The notes under the pieces: generated by a model | Seen by the model: only the letters and a program-made list of their open reading frames with translations | What the model was told of the DNA's origin: nothing | Database searches by the model: none | Shown here: positions 43,622 through 53,501 of the stretch, piece after piece | Layout: each line of letters begins with the position of its first letter | How positions within the stretch are numbered: the first letter of the stretch is position 1 | Made by a program: the position numbers and the translations under genes | DNA from: Orychophragmus violaceus | Taxonomy: Eukaryota > Streptophyta > Magnoliopsida > Brassicales > Brassicaceae | Assembly (NCBI GenBank): GCA_030180135.1 | Contig: CM058239.1 | Span: forward strand, 74,965,823 to 75,029,822 | Direction: 5' to 3' | Length of the DNA stretch: 64,000 nucleotides

Positions 43622-46339
43622 TTATTCGACTCCAGCTGACGACTTCTCTGGCCCATCCTCCTTCTCGACATTCACGTCTGGCTCGCCGCTTAAAGCCGCA
43701 ACCTCCAGATCGACCGACTTAACGAGACTCTCAGGAATCTCTTCTGGGATCACACCACGATTAGTTCCAAATTGGTCGATACTATGCGGGACGGGAGGAG
43801 GAGAGTCGTGAAGGAGGTTGAGAAGAGGATGATGAATTGGTGAGAGGACAAACGTGAGCACCTCTTTGGTCACGGCTTCCATTTCGTCAAGCTTGGCATT
43901 CACCACAACCTCGCCGGCAGCGACAAGGTCCAAAAGAGTCTGAGGGATCAGTACGCCTTCACCACTAAGCTTCGTCAGACACTTCTTGAGCCCGGAGATT
44001 TGGGCTTGCTCAGCCTGCAAAGCAACAGCGGCCTCCTGATCCGTCACGTATTGTTGAAAGAGATCAAAGTGAGTCTGCGCCTTTGCCCTAATCGCGGCCT
44101 CAACTCTCTCCCTCTCTTTCCGAACCAAGTCGGTATAGAATTTTTCCTGGCTCTCTTTCTTTCTCTGAAGCTTGAGAAGATCGGTTTTCGACTTCTCCGT
44201 GACAAGACTCAGCTCCTCCTCTGCACCACGAAGCTTATCTGCCAGAACCGAGTTGCTTGCTTCAAGAGCCTTCTTCTCTTCTTCCGCCTTCTTCAGAAGA
44301 CCATCTCGCTTAACCACGGCATCGGCCATCTTCTGAGCACTCCAAGAGCTCTCGAGAGCCACACGGTTCGAAGCAGTAATCATCTGAAAAAGGGAGGAAA
44401 TCACATCAAAAATGAGAGACACACCAAAAAAAGAAGAAAAAGTCAAGCAACGAACTTACCGTTGCCTCGGCTTGCTTTAGCTTAAGGATCGCATCCGAAT
44501 GAGGCAACTCCTGTAAGACCGGCCAATCCTTTTCGTTGCCACTCATGCAGGTCAGCATGTTGAAACATGCCTGAGGATTGTCGATAAGCGGAACTTCGCT
44601 CGCGTACTGATAAGAGAAGCTATGAATAGACGGACAGACCTCACCCTCCATCAATTCACGCCGGGGTTTGACCAGAACGATCTCCTTGCGAGAAATGAAA
44701 GGCTTCTTATTTCCGAACAAGTCGACGACATCCCCGTCCACCTTATAAAATCGTTGCCACGGATCTTTAACCTTAGCAGGTTTATCGGAAGCCGCTTTCT
44801 CAGAAGAAGCCTCTTGGGCGGTTTTGCTTGCCTTAGCAGCCTTCTTCGCCGGCTTTTCCTGGCTTGATTTATCTTCTGCAGCCCTCTTTTTAGACGGAGC
44901 ATTAGGCGGAAGTTTGGGAGGACAAGTCACCGTATTTGACTTCGGACTCAATGCGGCTTGGGGAGCAGCTGATGTCTCACCAGCGTCAGTTAGGTTGTTG
45001 CCGCCTTGCGATAGCACAAGCGCATCTTTTTCCTTGGCCGACTTAACAGATGGCGAGGATTTGGATGAAATCTTCTGCGAGTAGTCGACCGACTGGATCC
45101 TTTTCACCTTACCCATCCTCTTCGGTTTTACAAGCTGTTCCGGAGTTACTTTCGCCTTAGTATTCCACTTGACTACAAAAACAGGGGGGTTAAAAGCTCA
45201 GAATATAAGAGGCATCGACTTTCGCGGAACTTGTTGGGAATAAAATGTTTACCTTTGGAAATCCGCGGAAGAGACTGTTTGATACGTTCGCGAGTAAAGT
45301 CCGACCACTTGCGAAGGTCGAGAGCTTGGAGTTTCTGAAGAATCGGAAAGAAATTGTCTGGGTACGGCCTGAGAAACGGATGATGCACAGCAAAAACAAA
45401 ATGGAATTGAGTAAATCATCCATGTCAACGAACAGCAAGAGCGGAATGACATCTACCAAATTTAGTGTTCCATGACGCTCGGATAAGTTCTTTATGGTTG
45501 TCGGGAACAACCAAGGAAGACATTTCGACGTAGAAGTAGTATCGCTGCCAATTGCTAATTTTGTTAGGCGCATTTGTCACGACGCGATTACCACTTTTCA
45601 TCTTAACCGCAAAACATCCTGGGCTGGTTTTCGTCATAGGGTTGATCGAAGTCGCCTCCTCGAAAAAACTCACAGTTATCGTTGTATCGCCTTCAGCTCC
45701 AAGCACGAGGAGACCGACCATATGGTGAACTGCGACGGCTGAGAGCTGGGAGATAGCGATCTCACGACGATGGCAGTAAGAGATAAGTAAATCAGGCAGA
45801 GGTAACCAAAGTCGAGAACCCCCAGCATCAGTGTTAATGAAGTACGACTCATAGAGAGTCATATAACCTGGTGGAGGATTCCAAGGACGATCGAGTGTTC
45901 AGGGTATGAGGAATTTAATCTTCGGGTCGGCTCCACAACCCTGGAGCGTCGAAGTCACCGACTCCACGCTGGAACGAGTCTCGAAAACATTGTCGTATGC
46001 CTCCACAGGGGCAGTCGACGACCCGGGAAAGATGTCGTTATCACGGTTGTCAATGTCGGAATCGATTTTCTCGATGTCGACATCATCTTCGTCTGAATCA
46101 GAATCCCGGAGCTGCGGAGTTACAAAATTCTCCCTGCTTAAACCCTCTGCGGCATCAGTTACTCGTGCTAACTCGCGACGACGTCGAAGTTCTTCGACTT
46201 CATGGTGAACAGGATGATTCCTCAAGTCGGAGGAAGTACTCGTAGATGACGCAGAGCGACGACTACTTGATGAATCATCCGCGGATGAGACGGTAACAAA
46301 TTCTTTGTCCTTCTTCTCGGAACAACGGATCAAAGACAT
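43622..46339 (-). pseudogene. Antisense extra gene of E2
   Basis: On the minus strand it starts at MSLIRCSEKK (46339) or at an upstream ATG at 46366. A Ser/Asp-rich N-terminal part runs to a TGA at 45899-45901, which would be CGA before a single transition. The conserved part follows (45425-45862: PGYMTLYESYF, PLPDLLISYCHRREIAISQL, WQRYYFYVE), matching the E1 gene. An intron probably starts near 45440. A Lys/Ala-rich part (44406-45116) ends at a GTAAGT donor near 44461 and an acceptor TTTTTCAG near 44384. The last exon (43622-44383) is a long coiled coil. Only one clear stop is seen. The role is unknown; this gene type is recurrent in Tat-lineage elements. Confidence 0.75.
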
Positions 46340-46836
46340 GGTTTTTGAAGAACAGGTGAAGAACACACGCGGCAGAAAAAGAGTTTTGATCTAGAATCCT
46401 AAAAACCTAAGGCGGAACAACAATGGAAATGATCGGAAAATAAATATCGGCAGAGAGCGAAAAATTACCTTTTAACTTCTTCACTTGAGCAAGAATGAGG
46501 AAATGAGAAGCGAGAGAAGACTATTTATGGTGAAAATGACGGCGTAGAGCTCGAGGCAATAATTACCTAGGTGACGCTTCTTATCTCGCACCTATCCGAT
46601 CGGTTGAACCAAGGATCAATCTGGTTTCGCCTAGTTAATTCAAGCATCCACCGGTTCAAGTCTAACCACCCAATTTACCCCGGTCGAAATCAAGCCGGAT
46701 CGGCCCGACAAAGTTATGGGCCTAAAGAGGGGCTCTTCACGATGAAAGATATGGGCCTACAAAATCATTTCTTAAACCATAGGTTAACTCCTCGTAATGC
46801 CGACTTGAATTCAAGTCGCCACACTGGGGGGCTTAT
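46340..46836 (-). promoter_or_regulatory. Upstream region of the E2 antisense gene
   Basis: CATAAATAG on the minus strand near 46525-46533 could be its TATA box, followed by a CT-rich leader toward the gene. The remainder up to the 3' LTR holds no gene. ACTGGGGGGC at 46824-46833 is the polypurine tract of E2. Confidence 0.5.
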
Positions 46837-47290
46837 TGTTGGAGTCAAGATTAGCACTTTCCTAAAAGGCATATTCATGAGTTTAGGTCGGCCCAGAATG
46901 GAAAGTCGGTACAAGGCCCAAGTCGGTAAAACTTAGGTTAAACCCAACTCGGGACATCCGGCCTACATTAGGGTTTAGGAGGTGTTAGTCAAAAACAGAA
47001 CAAAGGCGGCGCATAGCGACGTCAAGATATGAAAATATTCCGTATCTTGATAAACCTAGATTTTAGGAAAGTATTCGTGTTTATCTCGATTTTCCTTATT
47101 TGAAACCGACTTTGTAACCCTATATAAAGGGACCTCATATCATTCAATAAACTCACGCTTTTCATAATATTCTAGCCAGAGAGACTTAGCAAATCGACTT
47201 CGACCTAATTTCTCTCCGGCGACTTAAACACCTTTCTTTACCGCTTTATTCCATCTCGGAAACCTAAAGCGAAACCCTAATTTCCATACT
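46837..47290 (+). repeat. 3' LTR of element E2, first part
   Basis: This matches 35956 to about 36409. It is cut at CCATACT by element F; the duplicated ATACT is at 47286-47290 and 52550-52554. Confidence 0.92.
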
Positions 47291-48477
47291 TCATATACCA
47301 TGGATTTTAGGGATTTTAACCATGGTATATGTCTTATTTATCGAGTCTTTTATTATGTTTTGGAGTCTTTTTAGTATGTTTACAGGTCTAGGTATGTTTG
47401 GAGCGGAAATGGACGTTATGGTGCATTCTGGAGAATTTTGGAGTATTGACCCGAGAGATGGACTTCACTGTCGAATTCTCAGACCTGTGTCGATCGACAC
47501 AGAAGAAGCATCGATCGACACAAGGTCGACGCAGACAAATTCTCGGCGTTTAATGAGAAGAATATAGAAATTGCAACTTTGCCCAGATGTTTCTCATAAT
47601 TACAAAGAAGCCCCAGTCGACTTTAGACCATTATATTAGGGTTCTTAAGCCATTGTTTAGGCTACGCTTTACTTACGCTTTATTCTATTTTCAGAGAGAG
47701 TTAGGGGCTAATCCTGCTCTCGAAAGAGAGAGGATTTCGAACCCCAGTTCTTTATTTGATTTTATGATATTTGGTTTTCTATTCATGATGTTTTCTGTTT
47801 CGATGATCATGTCTGAGTAGATTACCTGTTAGGTTTAGGGATTCTCATTAGGAATTTCATGGAATTATAGGTTAATAAATCTGTAGGGATTCATATATGT
47901 TCGTTCTTCATCTAGGATTGTTCTTACTGCTTAATCTGAACTAGCTACCCTGATTTATGATGTTAGGTTTATTGATACAACGACAGTTGGTTAATTAGCT
48001 AGAAAGAACCTAGATGAGCAATTTAATTACTCGCAAAGGAATTTGGTTTAATTAGATTGTGAACATATCGAACTTGGAATTAAAGCTGGTTTAATTTGTT
48101 AGTAATTACAAAGGAATTTGGATTGCTGCACTTAGACTTAGAAAATTCTCGCAGCGACAGTTGGTTAATTCTATATTTGTGTTTGAGTTCTAGAATAGCT
48201 CTTAATTAGATCCCGATTGATTGATTGCTTGTGTTCCTGATTTCCTGAGAACTCCCTAGACTTAACGCTTTGCCTCCTTGCTTACAAACTCGCTACTGAT
48301 TTACTTTTTTGCTTCGCTTTTTAGTTTCTCATTACATTTAATTGCTTTCTCCTAGTTTAATCTTGATCGTTCTAAATCTATCGTTGCCTAGAGTCCTCGT
48401 GGATTCGATACCCTAAGTACTACATTGATATTACTGTGCACTTGCAGTTAGTATAGGGATTAATTCTTGACCTATCA
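47291..48477 (+). repeat. 5' LTR of element F
   Basis: The LTR starts TCATATACC, while the 3' copy starts TGATATACC, so the terminal G has become C. It contains a TCGATCGA pair at 47490-47518. Confidence 0.9.
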
Positions 48478-48483
48478 AGTTTT

Positions 48484-48501
48484 TGGCGCCGTTGCCGAGG
48501 A
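48484..48501 (+). other. Primer-binding site of element F (tRNA-Asp type)
   Basis: TGGCGCCGTTGCCGAGGA starts six bases after the LTR end. It is close to the standard Athila primer site. Confidence 0.88.
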
Positions 48502-48619
48502 CTCTTTTGAGGCTTCGATAGATTTGAACTTAGGGTTTAGACTAGGTTTTCGTTTTTGTTTTCTATTTACTAATTTTTTCTTTTTCTTGCGTTTCAGGTA
48601 CGCCTGTAATCGCACTGCA

Positions 48620-50322
48620 TCGATCGACACGGTATTGTGTGTCGATCGTCACATCTTCGCACTTGCATCGATCGACATACTTTGCATCGATCGACACACT
48701 TTGCATCGATCGACACAGCGCGTAAGATGATGGGACTGATGGAACGGATTTTGCAAAATCGGCAGAATAACTCATTCTGCAGAGGCTATGGTTCCTATTC
48801 ATTCACCAAAGATTATGAATCCCCATCATATCAGCCCTTTCCTCCTCAAAATAAACAATCTGATAAGCTGATAAGCATGATGGATCAAATATTGGAGAAA
48901 CAAGAAGAAGATTTGAACTGCATCAGTGGCTTTGGATTCCAAGGAAACAGGTTTGGTAATCAGCAAGGTAATTCTTATCAAAGAACCTATGGATCATCTT
49001 CTTATCAGACACCTCCTGCTGCTAATGCTTATAAGAGCAAGATGGAATCCATGATGGAGCAGTTGCTGGAGGATCAGACTAAGACTGTTGTAGACTTCGA
49101 CAGGAAGCTGGATACTATGCATGAAAATCTGAATGGGAAGTTTGAATCTTTGAGCACACATGTGAAGAAGCTAGATGTCCGAGTTCAACAAAAAGCTGGA
49201 GCAATACAAAGGCATAATGAAGCTGGGAAAGCTGAACAGAGCTGGGAAAGCTGAACAGAGGTTGTACATCAATGCTGTGACCATAAGAGATGGGATTGAC
49301 TTGCTGGGAAAAGAAGAGAGCATAATCTCGGATTTTCTGGATGAATATTGTCTGTCTGAGACATGCGTCGATCGACACACTCTCGATGTCGATCGATGCA
49401 TCCCCGATACGTCTGATGGATCTGAACATAATTGCCTTGTGTCGATCGACACATCTGGTGCATCGATCGACACAGATCGCAGACAGGACCAGAAGCCTGC
49501 AACAATCCTGGAACGAGTCTATAAGCCATTTGTGCCATATCCGAAGGTTCCTAAACCGTCTAAACAGGAGCTAGAAGTGGCTAACTGCATGAAAGTGATA
49601 GATAAGGAACTGAATGAAACTCCACCAGCTGAAGCTTCGCGAGTTCATCCTTGTGTGTTGAGAGATGCAAAGAAGATGATATCCGCTGATGGTCATTTGA
49701 AAGAAGAAGTTCAGATTGGTGGAACTACAGTATTTGATAGTAGAGAGAAGAAGATGGCGATTCTTCTTGAACCTGCTCTAACATCTTAAGAGCCTGCAAC
49801 TGCTCATAAGCAGAAAGCTCCAAACATCAGATCTCCACCAAAGGTAAGGTATAAATCACCTAAGCTTAAACCTCCTAACCGCATTACTTTGAATGCAGGA
49901 AAATGCAGCATTACACCCAAGCTTCGCTCCCGCCCTGATTCTACTCCTTCGTTCCTTGGGGAATCTCATGATCCGAAAGCATATACACCACCTTGGATGA
50001 AGAGATATTCACAGATATATTCAAAGTCTCTGTTGAAACCGCCATGAGTCTAATCTTTGTCCCATAGTCAAGCTAATGACTGAAAACAAGCGCTGAGTGG
50101 GAGGCAACCCACTATAGAGTTAGTTTTCGTTTTTATTTTTCATTTTTCGGTGTTTGTTTCTTTGAGTTTTTGTTTTAGTGTTTTCAGCTGAGAGAACAGG
50201 TCCAAAATCGTCTGGCATCGATCGACACAACTGTGTGTCGATCGACACAGTGCGATTACACAAATGAATTTAGAAAATGCGCCTTGCGTCGATCGATGCG
50301 GTCCTGAGCATCGATCGACACA
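48620..50322 (+). repeat. Internal TCGATCGA palindrome repeats of element F
   Basis: Cores lie at 48620, 48642 (variant), 48668, 48687, 48706, 49368, 49389, 49442, 49463, 50218, 50238, 50289 and 50311. Most have the flank ACACA, and several are the full palindrome TGTGTCGATCGACACA (49438-49453, 50234-50249). Neighbours are usually 19-22 bases apart. They fall in coding and non-coding parts and in different reading frames. Confidence 0.93.
48727..50047 (+). pseudogene. gag-like gene of element F
   Basis: The likely start is MMGLMERIL at 48727. The first frame (to 49254) is rich in Gln, Met and Ser and contains NLNGKFESLSTHVKKLDVRV, typical of the Athila gag region. A 19-base tandem duplication at about 49216-49253 shifts the frame. 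The protein goes on in the frame 49175-49789, with SIDT peptides encoded by the palindromes, and after a TAA at 49787-49789 to 50047 (YTPPWMKRYSQIYSKSLLKPP with a stop). No zinc knuckle or DTG centre is seen. Confidence 0.65.
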
Positions 50323-51363
50323 GAGCGACAAGAGGTACGTAACTCTGGATTTTTCAGACTCTTTTCAATTTGATTATCTGTTTTCCCCGAGCTCATGCTT
50401 TGATTACACTGGGGACAGTGTAGTTTAAGTGTGGGGGAGGTAGCTACTGACGCACGCTTCTGTTTTCTTAGAGTCAGTCCTGTTTTTCAAAAAAAATTGT
50501 TTTATTGAGTCAAAACCAGTTTAAGTAGGAAACAGTGAATTTTGGAGAAGTTAACAACATCTTGCAGGAACTTAAGTGACCATTGGGATGAAGTTGCAGG
50601 ATCTATCTATGACTATTAGAAAACCCCAACACAGATCAACCTACTGAGGACACCCACATCACTTCAGGTATCAGAGGATCCTTTACTGGCTTCACCCTTA
50701 ACCTGACTTTAATTTTCTCACCTAAGGGCTTGGTATACCTTGAGTCGGACTCCTTTGCTAGTTCTGACACAGCTTGTAAACCTGTCCGAGTATGGTTCCC
50801 TTCTCCCCTTCCATAAAAAAAAAAAAAAGTAATAAACTGAGGATTAGTTAGTAACTCCGAAGTGGTCTCTGAGAGTGGTAGCTGCAACTATCATCTCTTG
50901 TGCATCCATGGAATGTGTCCAAAGTACACCCCTTAACGGGAAGAGCACTGATAAAAAAAAATTATACCCAATGGGGAAAAATCAGAATGCTAAGGAAGGG
51001 AAGAGAGAAGAAAGGAACCAGGAAAAGATTGTATGGTGGTCTAGAGCTGGCAAAGTAAGAATCCATGTGCCCTTTGATCGATAATCCTTAGGTGAGACTG
51101 CACTTAATATTCTTAAGAAGTCAGTAGGGTGAATTTGAATGCGTGAATGTGATTGTGGAGTTTAGTTAGGACAGTTGCTAAGTGTGGGGGAAGTACATGT
51201 TGGTCTTGATTTCTTGCAGGTGATTCTTTCAGTGGCTTACTAAGGGGAATTTGAGTGTTGTTGCTTCTAGGATGAAAAGAGTTTCTGAAAGTTTTCAAAC
51301 CTCTTCACCATGTTTTGGTTCTTTACTTGCTTGAGGGCAAGCAAGAGCTAAGTGTGGGGGAGT
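50048..51363 (+). other. 3' untranslated part of element F with three purine tracts
   Basis: No gene is recognised. TAAGTGTGGGGGA occurs three times (about 50426, 51180 and 51349). The last lies right before the LTR and is the polypurine tract. Two palindrome pairs fall at 50218-50322. Athila elements are known for long non-coding 3' parts. Confidence 0.6.
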
Positions 51364-52549
51364 TGATATACCATGGATTTTAGGGATTTTAACCATGGTA
51401 TATGTCTTATTTATCGAGTCTTTTATTATGTTTTGGAGTCTTTTTAGTATGTTTACAGGTCTAGGTATGTTTGGAGCGGAATTGGGCGTTATGGTGCATT
51501 CTGGAGAATTTTGGAGTATTGACCCGAGAGTTGGACTTCACTGTCGAATTCTCAGACCTGTGTCGATCGACACAGAAGGTGCATCGATCGACACAAGGTC
51601 GACGCAGACAAATTCTCGGCGTTTAATGAGAAGAATATGGAAATTGCAACTTTGCCCAGATGTTTCTCATAATTACAAAGAAGACCCAGCCGACTTTAGA
51701 CCATTATATTAGGGTTTTTAAGACATTGTTTAGGCTACGCTTTACTTACGCTTTATTCTATTTTCAGAGAGAGTTAGGGGTTGATCCTGCTCTCGAAAGA
51801 GAGAGGATTTTGAACCCGAGTTCTTTATTTGATTTTATGATATTTGGTTTTCTATTCATGATGTTTTCTGTTTCGATGATCATGTCTCAGTAGATTACCT
51901 GTTAGGTTTAGGGATTCTCATTAGGGATTTCATGGAATTATAGGTTAATAAATCTGAGGGATTCATATCTGTTAGTTCTTAATCTAGGATTGTTCTTACT
52001 GCTTAATCTGAATTAGCTACCCAGATTTATGATGTTAGGTTGATTGATACAACGACAGTTGGTTAATTAGCTAGAAAGAACCTAGATGAGCAATTTAATT
52101 ACTCGCAAAGGAATTTGGTTTAATTAGGTTGTGAACATATCGAACTTGGAATTAAAGCTGGTTTAATTTGTTAGTAATTACAAAGGAATTTGGATTGCTG
52201 CACTTAGACTTAGAGAATTCTCGCAACGACAGTTGGTTAATTCTATATCTGTGTTTGAGTTCTAGAATAGCTCTTAATTAGATCCCGATTGATTGATTGT
52301 TTGTGTTCCTGATTTCATGAGAACTCCCTAGACTTAACGCTTTGCCTCCTTGCTTAGAAACTCGGTACTGATTTACTTTTCTGCTTCGCTTTTTAGTTTC
52401 TCATTACATTTAATTGCTTTCTCCTAGTTTAATCTTGATCGTTCTAAATCTATCGTTGCCTAGAGTCCTCGTGGATTCGATACCCTAAGTACTACATTGA
52501 TATTACTGTGTACTTGCAGTTAGTATAGGGATTAATTCTTGACCTATCA
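51364..52549 (+). repeat. 3' LTR of element F
   Basis: This is the 1186-base partner of 47291-48477, from TGATATACC to CCTATCA. It carries the palindrome TGTGTCGATCGACACA at 51559-51574 and a second core at 51584. Confidence 0.92.
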
Positions 52550-52630
52550 ATACTCTCACCGTGTTCTTAAATCCTCTTTTAGAATCCCTAATTAAAAACC
52601 CTAAAATTCTTGCTATCTTCGGATACGCGG
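52550..52630 (+). repeat. 3' LTR of element E2, second part
   Basis: This resumes the E2 LTR at ATACTCTCACC and matches 36403-36483. It ends at GGATACGCGG, after which unrelated host DNA follows. Confidence 0.88.
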
Positions 52631-53501
52631 AATTGAGATCTTACACATGGTTTTGTCGGTCAAATGATATTATCAATTGAAGGTGGAGTGAGGATGAGTA
52701 TCAATGGAGAGAGTTTATGTTTGAGTTTGAAGTAGTAGTAAAAGATTATGTAGCTTTTCTGCCATGGAATCGTAGAAATGGAACAAAAATTATGAACAAT
52801 TTCACCGATCAGAGAGGGATGTATTAGTCACCCTCCCAAGAGGTTTTAAATTTTTGTATTATTAGTTCAATACAATTCACATAGCATCTTACCATTTTAC
52901 TTCAGTTTTTAAAAATAGTTACTGAAATTAATATGTTTTGATTATGAAAACAAAAGAAAAATTCTATAATGAGAACACATGAAAGTAAGAAAAATACCAA
53001 AATGAAAAATTAAGATATCTAAAAACATATGAAAGTTTCTAAAATATCATATTTTAAATAAATTCTATACAAGCAAGTTTATATCCAAAAATGATGAAAA
53101 AAAAAAATTAATTATTACAAATTATATTTTTGGGTTTGAATGTGTAATAAACAATGTTTAAACAAGTTTTCCTTTTTAATTTAACTTCTTTGATTAAAAT
53201 GATAAAATGTTTGTGTGTATAAAAAACAATAATCAAGAAAAAAAAACATTCATAAACTATGAACTTCTATTTGAAAAAAAAACAAAATTAAAATAAAAAA
53301 AAAACTATAAATATAATAAAACGTTATGAACACTACTTAAATTATATAATGCATATCTGCATTTCGTCCCTAGTCATCATAACATTCAATTATTAAACCA
53401 TTATTTTGAATAATTTACAAATTTAAATTTAAAAAAAATCAAAAATACAATATTTTCAAAGAATAACATATCCGTGTTTTTTAATACGGATCAAAATCTA
53501 G
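52631..53501 (+). mobile_element. 3' terminal region of a Helitron-like element
   Basis: This AT-rich segment ends with a hairpin, ATCCGT (53470-53475) paired to ACGGAT (53486-53491). Six bases later comes CTAG (53498-53501), followed by T. A short hairpin a few bases before CTRR, with a T target base, is the standard 3' end of plant Helitrons. No 5' TC end or RepHel gene is visible. The p23 and PP2A fragments lie upstream on the same strand, so they may belong to this Helitron; that link is an inference. Confidence 0.65.

Larger units (their letters stand above)
47291..52549 (+). mobile_element. Element F: Athila-like non-autonomous LTR element with palindrome repeats
   Basis: This 5259-base element has LTRs of 1187 (47291-48477) and 1186 bases (51364-52549) that end ACCTATCA, with target duplication ATACT. 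The primer site is TGGCGCCGTTGCC, tRNA-Asp type, as in Athila elements. The internal part has a gag-like gene only; protease and pol are absent. Its most striking trait is a palindromic TCGATCGA motif repeated throughout, including once as a pair in each LTR. It sits in the 3' LTR of E2. The LTRs differ at a scatter of positions, so the insertion is not the youngest. Confidence 0.9.
35956..52630 (+). mobile_element. Element E2: Tat-type Ty3/gypsy element, split by element F
   Basis: This plus-strand element has a 5' LTR from 35956 (TGTTGG) to at least 36483. Gag, protease, RT, RNase H and integrase follow in gypsy order (36511-42309). Then come two tandem repeat tracts, an antisense extra gene (minus strand 46339-43622), the purine tract ACTGGGGGGC and a 3' LTR from 46837, which is cut by element F at 47290 and resumes at 52550-52630. 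Stops and small indels disable pol. No target duplication was found: the left flank is CTTGG and the right flank AATTG, so the right end is probably deleted. No tRNA-type primer site could be recognised between the LTR and gag. Confidence 0.88.

Noticed and set aside
47322..47820. Open frames in the LTRs of element F (also near 51395-51893)
   Set aside because: They are short, not in line with the gag-like frame, and differ in length between the two LTRs.
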